From Aliiroseovarius sp. F20344 (GTDB taxonomy: Bacteria > Pseudomonadota > Alphaproteobacteria > Rhodobacterales > Rhodobacteraceae): 64,000 bases of DNA. Location of the stretch: positions 684,501 to 748,500 of the forward strand of contig NZ_JALKBG010000008.1 of NCBI RefSeq assembly GCF_023016155.1. The letters run 5' to 3'. Position numbers and translations under genes: made by a program. Shown here piece after piece: positions 7,467 to 15,081 of this stretch. The stretch's first letter is position 1. Each line of letters begins with the position of its first letter. The notes beneath the pieces were generated by a model. It searched no databases. It was given only the letters and a program-made list of their open reading frames with translations, and was not told the origin of the DNA.

Positions 7467-9245
7467 TTAGACGTTTTGCGGGCGCATATCGTCTTTGCTG
7501 ATGCCAGCCACGCGGACCGGTTTCTTCATCGCGTCACGACGGAAGGGTTCACCCAGTTCTTGGTTGATCATGGCTTCGATCAACGTGGTGACGCCATTTT
7601 CCATCTGATCCTTGATGGCTTGGTTCAGCGCGTCGGTCAGCTCGTCCATGGTGCGGGCGACAACGCCTTTCAGACCACAAGCGTTGGCGATGCCAGCGTA
7701 GGATACCTGCTGATCCAGCTCGGTTCCGACGAAGTTGTCATCGAACCAAAGGGTCGAGTTGCGCTTTTCAGCACCCCACTGGTAGTTGCGGAAGACAACT
7801 TGCGTCATCGCCGGCCATTCTTCGCGGCCAATGGCGGTCAGTTCGGTCACAGCGATGCCGAAAGCACCATCGCCCGAGAACCCAACAACCGGCACGTCTG
7901 GGCAGCCGATTTTGGCGCCGGCAACAGCTGGTAGGCCATAGCCACAGGGGCCAAACAGGCCGGGGGCCAAGTATTTACGACCTTCTTCAAACGCTGGGTA
8001 GGCGTTACCGATGGCGCAGTTGTTGCCGATGTCAGACGAAATGATCGCCTCTTTCGGCAGGGCCTGCTGAATGGCGCGCCACGCCATGCGCGGGCTCATC
8101 CAATCGGGTTTGTCTGCGCGGGCGCGTTCGTTCCAAGTGGTGCCCGGATCGTCATCCTCGTGCGTCATTTCTGTCAGCTGCTGGGCCCACGCGGATTTCT
8201 TTTGCGCGATGCGGGCTTTGCGTTCGTCGCGACCCGCGTCACCTGCGGTGTCGCTGAGTTGCGACAGGATGCCATTTGCAACTTTGGCGGCGTCACCGAT
8301 GATGCCAACAGAAACGGTCTTGGTCAGACCGATGCGGTCAGGGTTGATGTCGACCTGAATGATCTTGGCATTTGCGGGCCAGTATTCCATGCCATAACCG
8401 GGCAGGGTCGAGAACGGGTTCAGACGTGTGCCAAGGCAGAGAACAACATCAGCTTCGCTGATCAGCTCCATCCCGGCTTTCGAACCGTTATAGCCCAGCG
8501 GACCGGCAAACAGAGGGTGCGAGCCCGGGAAGGCGTCGTTGTGCTGATAGCCAACACAAACCGGCGCGTCCAAACGCTCGGCCAGTGCTTTCGAAGCTTC
8601 GATGCCGCCTTTCGACAGAACAACACCGGCGCCGTTCAGAATGACAGGGTTCTTGGCTTCCGAAATCAGCTTGGCGGCTTCAGCAACCGCTTCTGCACCA
8701 CCCGAGGGACGCTCGAAATCAACAATCGCCGGCAGTTCGATGTCGATGACCTGTGTCCACATATCGCGCGGGATGTTCAGCTGAGCAGGCGCCGAGGCGC
8801 GCTTGGCGTTCATGATCACACGGTTCAGAACTTCTGCCACACGGGTCGGATCGCGCACTTCTTCCTGATAAGCGACGCAGTCAGCAAACATGCGCATCTG
8901 TTCCATTTCCTGGAAACCGCCCTGACCGATGGTCTTGTTGGCCGCCTGCGGTGTGACCAGCAGCAAAGGAGTGTGGTTCCAGTAGGCTGTTTTTACGGCC
9001 GTGACAAAGTTGGTGATGCCCGGACCGTTCTGGGCGATCATCATCGACATCTTGCCGGTTGCGCGGGTGTAGCCGTCGGCCATCATGCCGCCCGATCCTT
9101 CATGCGCGCAGTCCCAGAAGGTAATGCCCGCATCCGGGAAAATGTCCGAAATCGGCATCATGGCAGATCCGATAATACCAAAGGCATGTTCGATCCCATG
9201 CATCTGAAGCACTTTTACGAAGGCTTCTTCAGTGGTCATTTTCAT
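7467..9245 (-). CDS. xsc: Sulfoacetaldehyde acetyltransferase
   Basis: 592 aa thiamine-diphosphate enzyme that cleaves sulfoacetaldehyde with phosphate to acetyl phosphate and sulfite, the desulfonation step of taurine and isethionate degradation. It has the three-domain ThDP architecture: the N-terminal domain begins MTTEEAFVKVLQMHGIEHAFG with the catalytic Glu region (DCAHEGSGGMMADGY), and the C-terminal ThDP/Mg motif is GDG-x26-N starting GDGAFG. Length and N-terminus match characterised Xsc proteins rather than acetolactate synthase. A candidate TauR site lies 98 bp upstream of the start. Confidence 0.96.
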   Translation of the reverse strand: MKMTTEEAFVKVLQMHGIEHAFGIIGSAMMPISDIFPDAGITFWDCAHEGSGGMMADGYTRATGKMSMMIAQNGPGITNFVTAVKTAYWNHTPLLLVTPQAANKTIGQGGFQEMEQMRMFADCVAYQEEVRDPTRVAEVLNRVIMNAKRASAPAQLNIPRDMWTQVIDIELPAIVDFERPSGGAEAVAEAAKLISEAKNPVILNGAGVVLSKGGIEASKALAERLDAPVCVGYQHNDAFPGSHPLFAGPLGYNGSKAGMELISEADVVLCLGTRLNPFSTLPGYGMEYWPANAKIIQVDINPDRIGLTKTVSVGIIGDAAKVANGILSQLSDTAGDAGRDERKARIAQKKSAWAQQLTEMTHEDDDPGTTWNERARADKPDWMSPRMAWRAIQQALPKEAIISSDIGNNCAIGNAYPAFEEGRKYLAPGLFGPCGYGLPAVAGAKIGCPDVPVVGFSGDGAFGIAVTELTAIGREEWPAMTQVVFRNYQWGAEKRNSTLWFDDNFVGTELDQQVSYAGIANACGLKGVVARTMDELTDALNQAIKDQMENGVTTLIEAMINQELGEPFRRDAMKKPVRVAGISKDDMRPQNV

Positions 9246-9342
9246 CTTGACGCTCTCCCTTGAAATAATGGTGGGCGGGCAGATTTGCCTCGGCCATCCT
9301 GTCAGTTTTCTGAATCTTTTTAGGCAGCGCAGGGCTTTGCCT

Positions 9343-9352
9343 ATAGGGCCAG
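9343..9352 (-). promoter_or_regulatory. Candidate TauR half-site upstream of xsc
   Basis: CTGGCCCTAT on the minus strand, 98 bp before the xsc start. The identical 10-mer occurs 95 bp before tpa. A weaker CTGGCAACAG lies 23 bp further upstream on the same strand. It resembles the CTGGACYTAA direct repeat reported for Rhodobacter capsulatus TauR. Inference from position and recurrence. Confidence 0.5.
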
Positions 9353-9361
9353 TTGCGTTGG

Positions 9362-10852
9362 CTATCTGTTGCCAGATTTGATTTTGCCCGCAATTTCTTC
9401 GGCAATGATCGCGATGCCATCCGGGATGCGCGAGGCTGGAATCGAGCTATAGGCGATCCGATAAAAATTGGTTGGCTGATTGGGACCGCGGAAAAACGGA
9501 GTGCCCGGTTCGATCAGCACATCCTTTTCACGCAAGCTGTCAGCAAGCTCGCCCATGTCGACACCCTGCGGTGCGCGCATCCAGAAAGCGGACCCACCAA
9601 AAACCCCGCGTCCTGCGATCGTCAGACCACTTTCCTCGATGGCTTGGTTCATCACTTCGCGACGCTCTTGATAAGCGCTGCCCATGCGGCGGATCAGGGC
9701 GTCGTAATGTCCAAGTGAAAGGAAATAGGCGACGGTGCGCTGGATCAGGCCGGGCGGGTGGCGCAACACAGCTGACCGAAGGGCGCGGGCTTCGCGGATA
9801 AAGGGTTCAGACCCCACCATGTAGCCAAGACGTAGCCCCGGGAATAGGGACTTCGAGAAACTGCCCACATAAATCACGCGGCCTTCCCGATCCAAGGATT
9901 TCAACGCGGGGGAGGGTGGTTTCAGGAACGACATCTCGAAATCGTAATCGTCTTCGACAATGACCGCGTCCAGCTCTTTCGCGCGGGCCAAAAGGGCCTT
10001 TCGGCGGGCAAGTGGCATTGTTGCGGTGGTCGGGCTGTGATGGCTGGGCGTCGAAAAGATGACGTCAGTTCCGTCAGGCAGCGCTTCGGGCGGCAGTCCA
10101 TCGCGATCAACGGGGATGTTTACCAGATGGCACCGGCTTTGCGTCAACACATCGCGCAATGAATAATAGCAGGGATCCTCGATCGCGGCTGTGCGTCGCT
10201 GTGTCAGCAGGATTTGCGCGGCCATCCAAAGGGCATTTTGCGCCCCAAGCGTGATCAGGATCTCTTCGGGCCGGGCCAGAATACCGCGCCGGGGCAGAAT
10301 GTGACGTGCAATGAACTCGATCAATTGCGGGTCGTCTTGGTCGTAGTAGTCCCCCATCATCACGGCGTGGTCTTTGTGACCGAGCGCGCGCAAAGCGCAT
10401 AGGCGCCAAGCGTTGTGATCGAACAATTTGGGGTCAGCCTGACCGTATATGAAAGGATACTTGTGCTGTCGCCAGTTCTGCGGTTTCTGCGGCGTACTTC
10501 CCCCGGTGAAGTGATTGCCGATTGCGCGGTGCCAATCGACCTTGTCTTCACCTCGGGCACGAGGCTGAAAACTTGGCGGTTCCGGTGCGTTTTCAGAGAC
10601 ATAGAAACCCGACCGGCCCTTGGAGGACAGGTAATCATTGGCTTGCAGTTCAGTATAAGCCAGCGTGACGGTAATTCGGCTGACACCCAGATGTGCCGAC
10701 AGTTTGCGCGTAGAGGGCAGCTTTTCGCCGCGGGGTAGGCGGCCGGACAAGATTGCCTCGGCGATCATTTGTTGGATCTGGGCCTGAAGCGTGCCTTGGG
10801 CGTCGGGGTCCAGAAAGAATGTCTCAACAGGTGCAACCATGTAGGGCACCAT
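9362..10852 (-). CDS. tauR: Taurine regulator TauR (MocR/GntR family)
   Basis: 496 aa MocR-type regulator: an N-terminal GntR winged helix (about residues 15-85; GEKLPSTRKLSAHLGVSRITV) is fused to a class I aminotransferase-like PLP-binding domain. The PLP lysine is in YVGSFSKSLFPGLRLGY. TauR activates taurine genes in Rhodobacter; the position next to xsc-pta supports the same role here. Start codons at 10852 and four codons downstream (second Met of MVPYM) are both possible. A direct repeat in front of the gene suggests autoregulation. Confidence 0.9.
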   Translation of the reverse strand: MVPYMVAPVETFFLDPDAQGTLQAQIQQMIAEAILSGRLPRGEKLPSTRKLSAHLGVSRITVTLAYTELQANDYLSSKGRSGFYVSENAPEPPSFQPRARGEDKVDWHRAIGNHFTGGSTPQKPQNWRQHKYPFIYGQADPKLFDHNAWRLCALRALGHKDHAVMMGDYYDQDDPQLIEFIARHILPRRGILARPEEILITLGAQNALWMAAQILLTQRRTAAIEDPCYYSLRDVLTQSRCHLVNIPVDRDGLPPEALPDGTDVIFSTPSHHSPTTATMPLARRKALLARAKELDAVIVEDDYDFEMSFLKPPSPALKSLDREGRVIYVGSFSKSLFPGLRLGYMVGSEPFIREARALRSAVLRHPPGLIQRTVAYFLSLGHYDALIRRMGSAYQERREVMNQAIEESGLTIAGRGVFGGSAFWMRAPQGVDMGELADSLREKDVLIEPGTPFFRGPNQPTNFYRIAYSSIPASRIPDGIAIIAEEIAGKIKSGNR

Positions 10853-10855
10853 ATA

Positions 10856-10887
10856 TTGGACTTAGTCTGGGTGCAATCTGGATATAC
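10856..10887 (+). promoter_or_regulatory. Candidate TauR direct repeat upstream of tauR
   Basis: TTGGACTTAG (10856-10865) and CTGGATATAC (10878-10887) form a direct repeat with 22-bp periodicity, immediately upstream of the tauR start. The first copy matches 8 of 10 positions of the known CTGGACYTAA element. The repeat lies on the strand opposite to tauR, unlike the sites at xsc and tpa, which fits a different (perhaps repressing) geometry. Confidence 0.5.
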
Positions 10888-10895
10888 TCAACCTC

Positions 10896-11198
10896 TTAGC
10901 GATTTGAAGATATCCATGCAGACATCATTCCAGCATCGCGAAAGCACTCATCCGGGACTGAACGGCGCTTGGCGCGTGCGATACGTTCGGCAAAGGCGAC
11001 TTGCTTGGACGTTGCGCGATTGTCGCGTGGTTTCTGGGACCGCACCTTAAGGCGCGCTTGATGCTCGCCGATCCACCCTGAAAGGGCAGCACGGTCATGA
11101 ATGACATCAGCAGGGATGGCCGTGCCCAGCTTCGTGGCTATGGCGCGCGCGTAATCCGTTTGTTTCGGCGTCGGGGGCAGACTATTGGCATAAGCCAT
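10896..11198 (-). CDS. Small protein with two tandem copies of a TPKQ...W-type motif
   Basis: 100 aa, function unknown. It consists of two homologous ~38-residue units: the first begins TPKQTDYARAIATKLG and ends ALSGWIGEHQ, the second begins TSKQVAFAERIARAKR and ends MMSAWISSNR. Shared positions are [ST]xKQxxxAxxIA, a Pro-[AD] turn, an acidic residue and SxWI. Similar single units occur, as I recall, at the C-terminus of some DNA topoisomerases, so a nucleic-acid role is conceivable but unproven. The start at 11198 is supported by an AAGGA seven bases upstream. It lies inside the taurine region but has no evident link to it. Confidence 0.7.
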   Translation of the reverse strand: MAYANSLPPTPKQTDYARAIATKLGTAIPADVIHDRAALSGWIGEHQARLKVRSQKPRDNRATSKQVAFAERIARAKRRSVPDECFRDAGMMSAWISSNR

Positions 11199-11290
11199 TG
11201 CGCGTTCCTTTTGTTCACATTGGCGAGAACAAATATAGAACAAAATGATTAATTGTCCAGTGCCCGCGGTTCACGTCGCGGTGATATCCC

Positions 11291-11881
11291 TTAGTTTCTG
11301 GGCTTTTCGAGCCGCCACGTCAGGTTTGCGCGCACCGCTGGCCATTCCGACGCGATGATCGAATAAACCGCTGTATCACGTAAAACGCCATTGCCCTGAT
11401 CCATGTGGCTGCGCAACACGCCATCCAGTTTTGCGCCAAGACGCTCGATCGCAGCGCGGCTCTGGTGGTTCATGAAGTGGGTTCGAAGTTCGACCGCGAT
11501 GCACCCCAGATCGTCGAAGGCATAAGAAAGAAGCAGCCTTTTCGCCTCGGCGTTCAGAAGGCTGCGTTGTACGGATTTCCGATACCAGGTTGATCCGATC
11601 TCGACCCGTTTGTTGATGGCGTCGATATTCATGAAGGTTGTCATGCCGACAGGTGTGCCATCTGGCGTCATCACGCAAAAGGGCAGCATGGTGCCAGCAT
11701 CTTGCAACGCCAAACGCCGTGTGATTTCGGTTTCCATGTTTTTAGGCGTGGGCACGGTAGTGTACCAAAGGCGATGCAATGCGCCTACTGCGCTAGCCTC
11801 TTTCAAGGCAGGGGCATGTTCCAAGCTCAGAGGGGCGAGTGTGACGTGATCGCCAGAAAGCGTGACAGGTGCAGGCCACAT
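11291..11881 (-). CDS. GNAT-family N-acetyltransferase (RimJ/RimL type)
   Basis: 196 aa acetyl-CoA-dependent acyltransferase. The fold signature includes the strand/loop TWYRKSVQRSLLNAEAKRLLLSYAF and the C-terminal region MNHQSRAAIERLGAKLDGVLRSH typical of RimJ/RimL-like proteins, which acetylate N-termini or small molecules. The ATG at 11881 is preferred over an upstream in-frame codon because AGGA lies a few bases upstream and homology begins there. It sits between tpa and tauR with its own spacing; substrate unknown. Confidence 0.8.
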   Translation of the reverse strand: MWPAPVTLSGDHVTLAPLSLEHAPALKEASAVGALHRLWYTTVPTPKNMETEITRRLALQDAGTMLPFCVMTPDGTPVGMTTFMNIDAINKRVEIGSTWYRKSVQRSLLNAEAKRLLLSYAFDDLGCIAVELRTHFMNHQSRAAIERLGAKLDGVLRSHMDQGNGVLRDTAVYSIIASEWPAVRANLTWRLEKPRN

Positions 11882-11917
11882 GGCAGAAATCCTTTTTAAT
11901 TCTACTGTCTCAAACAA

Positions 11918-11945
11918 AAGGCGGCCCCGATGAAAGGACCGCCTT
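11918..11945 (-). terminator. Intrinsic terminator after tpa
   Basis: Ten-position stem (AAGGCGGTCC / GGGGCCGCCTT on the minus strand, one mismatch) with a 7-8-nt loop, followed on the minus strand by TTTTGTTT. It lies 33 bp past the tpa stop codon and just before the GNAT gene. Confidence 0.75.
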
Positions 11946-11977
11946 CATAGCGCACACTATGGTAAATCAGTGATTGT

Positions 11978-13375
11978 TCAACCAAACACTTTGGTCAAAG
12001 CGTTGTCGACCGCCTCGCAGATCCGATCAATGTCTTGTTCGGTTGCGATCAGGGCCGGGCTGAAGCACAGCGTGTTGTTGCGACCGGGAAGGGACCGGTT
12101 GGTCGCCCCGATAATCACGCCTTGTGCGCCACAATCCGCAACCACTGCGCCGACCTCGGCTTCGGAAACCGGCTCTTTGGTCTCGCGGTCTTTCACCAGT
12201 TCTGCGCCAAGGAACAGGCCCTTGCCGCGCACGTCGCCGATCACGCTATGCTTTTCGGCCAGTGCATTCAGATTGGCCAGCATACGTTCGCCCATTTTGG
12301 TGGTATTCTCCAACAGGCCCTCATCTTCGATGATGCGCAGGTTTTCCAGCGCAGCCACTGGGCCAGCGGTGCAGCCACCAAAGGTCGAGATGTCGCGGAA
12401 ATAGCCCAGCGGATCTGATGCGTCTTCCTTGAACATGTCAAATACGCGCTCGTTGGATACGCAACAGGCAATTGCTGCATAGCCCGAGGCCACACCCTTC
12501 GCCATGGTCACAAAGTCAGGTTTGATGCCGTAGTGCTGATAGCCAAACCAAGTGCCTGTGCGGCCAAGGCCGCAGACGACCTCATCGATATGCAGCAAAA
12601 GGTCGTATTTCTCGCAGATTTCCTGCACACGCGGCCAGTACCCTTCGGGCGCTTCAATAACGCCACCACCTGCGGTGATGGGTTCTAGACAAAGCGCGCC
12701 AACAGTATCTGGACCTTCACGCAGAATGACTTCTTCAATGGCATCCGCAGCGGCGCGACCGAACTCGGCACCCGACAGATGCTCAAGCCCAAGCTCATGC
12801 TTGCGGTATTCCATGCAATGCGGCACGCGGATGAAATCCGGTGCAAAGGGGCCATACTGCGCGTTGCGCTCGTCCTGACCGCCTGCCGACATCGTTGCCA
12901 GCGTCGATCCGTGATAATCGCGATCGCGATACAGGATCTTGGTTTTCTTGCCGCCGTATTTCTTGTGGGCGATCTGGCGGATCATCTTGAAGGCTTTTTC
13001 GTTGGCTTCGGATCCTGAATTCGTGATGTAGACGCGGCTCATGCCTGGCATCTTCTCAATCAGTTTCTCCGAGAAGAGCGCACCGGGGATCGATCCAGCG
13101 GAGGCGGCGAAATAGTTCATCTTCACAAGCTGGTCGCGCACAGCGTCTGCAATGGTTTCGCGGCCATAACCAACATTCACGGTCCAGACACCACCAGATA
13201 CGGCGTCGATATATTCTTTGCCGTTCTGATCCCAAACCCGCATGCCTTTGCCTTCTACGATGATACGCGGATCACCGGTTTCAAAAGGCTTGTGCTGGGT
13301 CAGGTGGTGCCAAACATGGGCTTTATCGGCCTCGACCACGTGGCTGATGTCGTTTTCTTTCAGTTGTCCGTCCAT
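11978..13375 (-). CDS. tpa: Taurine-pyruvate aminotransferase
   Basis: 465 aa class III aminotransferase that moves the amino group of taurine to pyruvate, giving sulfoacetaldehyde and alanine. PLP lysine in TMAKGVASGYAA; the Asp of HIDEVVCGLGRTG binds the PLP ring. The N-terminus (MDGQLKENDISHVVEADKAH) is characteristic of Tpa. The start at 13375 is chosen over two in-frame upstream codons because GGAGG sits 5 bases before it. It supplies the Xsc substrate although separated from tauR-xsc-pta by two unrelated genes. Two candidate TauR repeats lie ~95-126 bp upstream. Confidence 0.94.
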   Translation of the reverse strand: MDGQLKENDISHVVEADKAHVWHHLTQHKPFETGDPRIIVEGKGMRVWDQNGKEYIDAVSGGVWTVNVGYGRETIADAVRDQLVKMNYFAASAGSIPGALFSEKLIEKMPGMSRVYITNSGSEANEKAFKMIRQIAHKKYGGKKTKILYRDRDYHGSTLATMSAGGQDERNAQYGPFAPDFIRVPHCMEYRKHELGLEHLSGAEFGRAAADAIEEVILREGPDTVGALCLEPITAGGGVIEAPEGYWPRVQEICEKYDLLLHIDEVVCGLGRTGTWFGYQHYGIKPDFVTMAKGVASGYAAIACCVSNERVFDMFKEDASDPLGYFRDISTFGGCTAGPVAALENLRIIEDEGLLENTTKMGERMLANLNALAEKHSVIGDVRGKGLFLGAELVKDRETKEPVSEAEVGAVVADCGAQGVIIGATNRSLPGRNNTLCFSPALIATEQDIDRICEAVDNALTKVFG

Positions 13376-13469
13376 CGGTTCCTCCATCGGCATGATGTTC
13401 CCCGTGCGAAGCGGGCCGTGGGAACAGAGATTCTTTGATCAAATATCTTCTCGGAATTCTGAAACGAAA

Positions 13470-13501
13470 ATAGGGCCAGCCCGCTATTAGGATATAGCCA
13501 G
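13470..13501 (-). promoter_or_regulatory. Candidate TauR direct repeat upstream of tpa
   Basis: Minus-strand direct repeats CTGGCTATAT (13492-13501) and CTGGCCCTAT (13470-13479) are spaced 22 bp start to start, two helical turns apart on the same DNA face. The downstream copy is 95 bp from the tpa start and is identical to the copy at xsc. Confidence 0.6.
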
Positions 13502-13614
13502 TCGTGGCGTAGGCTGGGCTGTTTGGCAGTTGCAAATAGTTTGCCGCACAGGAAAGGCATCACGGTTTTCTTTTGAAGGCTGGAATTTACGGCTGGATTT
13601 GCTTAACTCATCCC

Positions 13615-14265
13615 ATGGCTGGCCAAACTGAAATCGTATTGAACGCAATCTTGTCCGGGATCGACAAAGGGGATTTGTCGCCGGGGGAAGCGATTGACGA
13701 AAACGCGCTGATTGCGCGTTACGAGGTGTCGCGTACTCCGCTACGCGAGGCGTTGCTTCGGCTTGAAGCAATGGGTTTGATCGTCCGCCCCCCGCGCAAA
13801 GGGGCCGTGCTGTTCAAGCCCAGTTTTGAAGAGTTCCTTGCGATCCTAGAGGTTAACGCCCAGCTGGAAGGTCAGGCGGCGGGGCTGGCCGCGCGCCGGA
13901 TAGGGGCGGAAGGCGGCGAAAATCTGCTGAGTGTCGTAGAGGCATGCGAAAAACATGCGCTTGAGAAGGGCGATGATGACCCAAACGCCTATTACGCGCT
14001 GAACCTAGAGTTTCACAAACAAGTGGCCAAAGCGTCCGGCAATCCGTTCCTTCTGGACATGATCAAGATGAATGGGCGCAAGCTTTTGGCTTATTATCGG
14101 GCGCGCTATCGCAATCCCGGGGCAATTGCTGAAAGCGCGCGAGAGCACCGCCAGATCGCCGAGCTGATCTTGGCCCATGACGCGGATCGCGCACACGCGC
14201 TAATGTCTGAACATGTGCTGTTCGACCAAGTGACAGTTATGGATTTGCTGGCAGCACTTGGGTAG
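13615..14265 (+). CDS. GntR-family transcriptional regulator (FCD domain)
   Basis: 216 aa: N-terminal winged helix (residues ~1-70; ENALIARYEVSRTPLREALLRLEAMGL) and a C-terminal all-helical FCD ligand-binding domain (LNLEFHKQVAKASGNPFL and SAREHRQIAELI contribute the Asn/His metal-ligand positions). FCD regulators sense organic acids. The ATG at 13615 begins at the start of homology; an upstream in-frame codon (13573) would add 14 atypical residues. It is divergent from tpa and convergent with the amidotransferase gene, so it may control tpa or, more likely given the AT-rich palindrome at 15025, the P450 cluster. Confidence 0.85.
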   Translation: MAGQTEIVLNAILSGIDKGDLSPGEAIDENALIARYEVSRTPLREALLRLEAMGLIVRPPRKGAVLFKPSFEEFLAILEVNAQLEGQAAGLAARRIGAEGGENLLSVVEACEKHALEKGDDDPNAYYALNLEFHKQVAKASGNPFLLDMIKMNGRKLLAYYRARYRNPGAIAESAREHRQIAELILAHDADRAHALMSEHVLFDQVTVMDLLAALG

Positions 14266-14280
14266 CCCGTTCAGTGCGGT

Positions 14281-14997
14281 TCAGGTTTGCGCTTGATTTG
14301 CGTGTTCAAAGAACCGCGCAATCCAAGATGCAAAAATTGGGCCATCCGCCAATAGACGAAGCGACTCGCGGGCATGGGTAATAACTTCCGCCGGCTTGTT
14401 ATCTTCAAGTTCGTCGATCAATGCGCTGATAAATCCGCGTGTCATTTCTGGATGGTTTTGGGTGGTGAAGATGTGATTCCCGATGCGGAAGCCACCAATA
14501 GGGCAGCCTTCTGACATCATGATGTTTGTTGCCCCTTTGGGCATTTGGGTCACTTGTTCGATATGCGCGCCGTAAAGCCAGAAGCGTTTCACCTCGACCC
14601 ATGGGGCAGCTTCAGTGATCTCCATCTCGGTCGACCCGAAAATCCAACCATCGGGGTTGGTCCCGATCTTTCCGCCCAAGGCTTTGGCGATGGCTTGATG
14701 GCCAAAGCACGCGCCGAACAGGGGGCGTTTCTGATCGTGCAGTTTCTGGATAAGATCGGCCAGATCGTTCATCCATGGCTCTTCATCTTGGACGGATGCC
14801 GGGCTGCCAGTGACTACAAACCCATCAAACTTGTCCAGTTTTTTGGGGAATTTGCCATCCTTTACCGAAAACACCGTGTACTTCCAGTCAGGACGCTTTT
14901 TTGACAAAAGCTCGATCCACTTTTCGCCGTCCTTTGGATGAAGCTGTGCGAATTCGCTTTCATCCGTGTTGGTCATCAGGATTGCGATGTGCATCAT
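14281..14997 (-). CDS. Class I glutamine amidotransferase-like hydrolase
   Basis: 238 aa stand-alone class I GATase domain. Nucleophile Cys in the elbow GACFGHQAIA; His and Glu of the triad in TQNHPEMT. No synthetase domain is attached. Comparable stand-alone proteins include PuuD (gamma-glutamyl-GABA hydrolase) and AtdA2 of aniline degradation, which act on gamma-glutamyl amides. The gene is divergent from P450-GS-ferredoxin with an 84-bp shared promoter region, so hydrolysis of a gamma-glutamylated amine or amino acid made by the GS-like enzyme at 16384 is the natural proposal (inference). Alternative: a generic GMP-synthase-like GATase paralogue. Confidence 0.8.
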   Translation of the reverse strand: MMHIAILMTNTDESEFAQLHPKDGEKWIELLSKKRPDWKYTVFSVKDGKFPKKLDKFDGFVVTGSPASVQDEEPWMNDLADLIQKLHDQKRPLFGACFGHQAIAKALGGKIGTNPDGWIFGSTEMEITEAAPWVEVKRFWLYGAHIEQVTQMPKGATNIMMSEGCPIGGFRIGNHIFTTQNHPEMTRGFISALIDELEDNKPAEVITHARESLRLLADGPIFASWIARFFEHANQAQT

Positions 14998-15024
14998 TTC
15001 GCCTCTTTACATAATTAACATGTT

Positions 15025-15041
15025 CTATAATATATTTATAG
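15025..15041. promoter_or_regulatory. Palindromic operator candidate between GATase and P450 genes
   Basis: Perfect inverted repeat CTATAA-TATAT-TTATAG in the 84-bp divergent intergenic region, inside an unusually AT-rich block. It could be bound by the FCD/GntR regulator encoded at 13615. Because it also resembles promoter -10 elements, the regulatory reading is tentative. Confidence 0.4.
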
Positions 15042-15081
15042 ACGCGCTGCACACAATAGCAAAAACGCCAGGGAGGTGCGC

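Noticed and set aside
7467-9245. Acetolactate synthase large subunit
   Set aside because: N-terminus, pta and tauR neighbours and lack of an ilvH partner fit Xsc instead.
8160-9263. Plus-strand open frame (367 codons) opposite xsc
   Set aside because: Shadow frame of xsc without motifs.
14281-14997. Assignment as GMP synthase or other biosynthetic amidotransferase subunit
   Set aside because: No synthetase domain or partner gene is present; the context favours a stand-alone gamma-glutamyl hydrolase.
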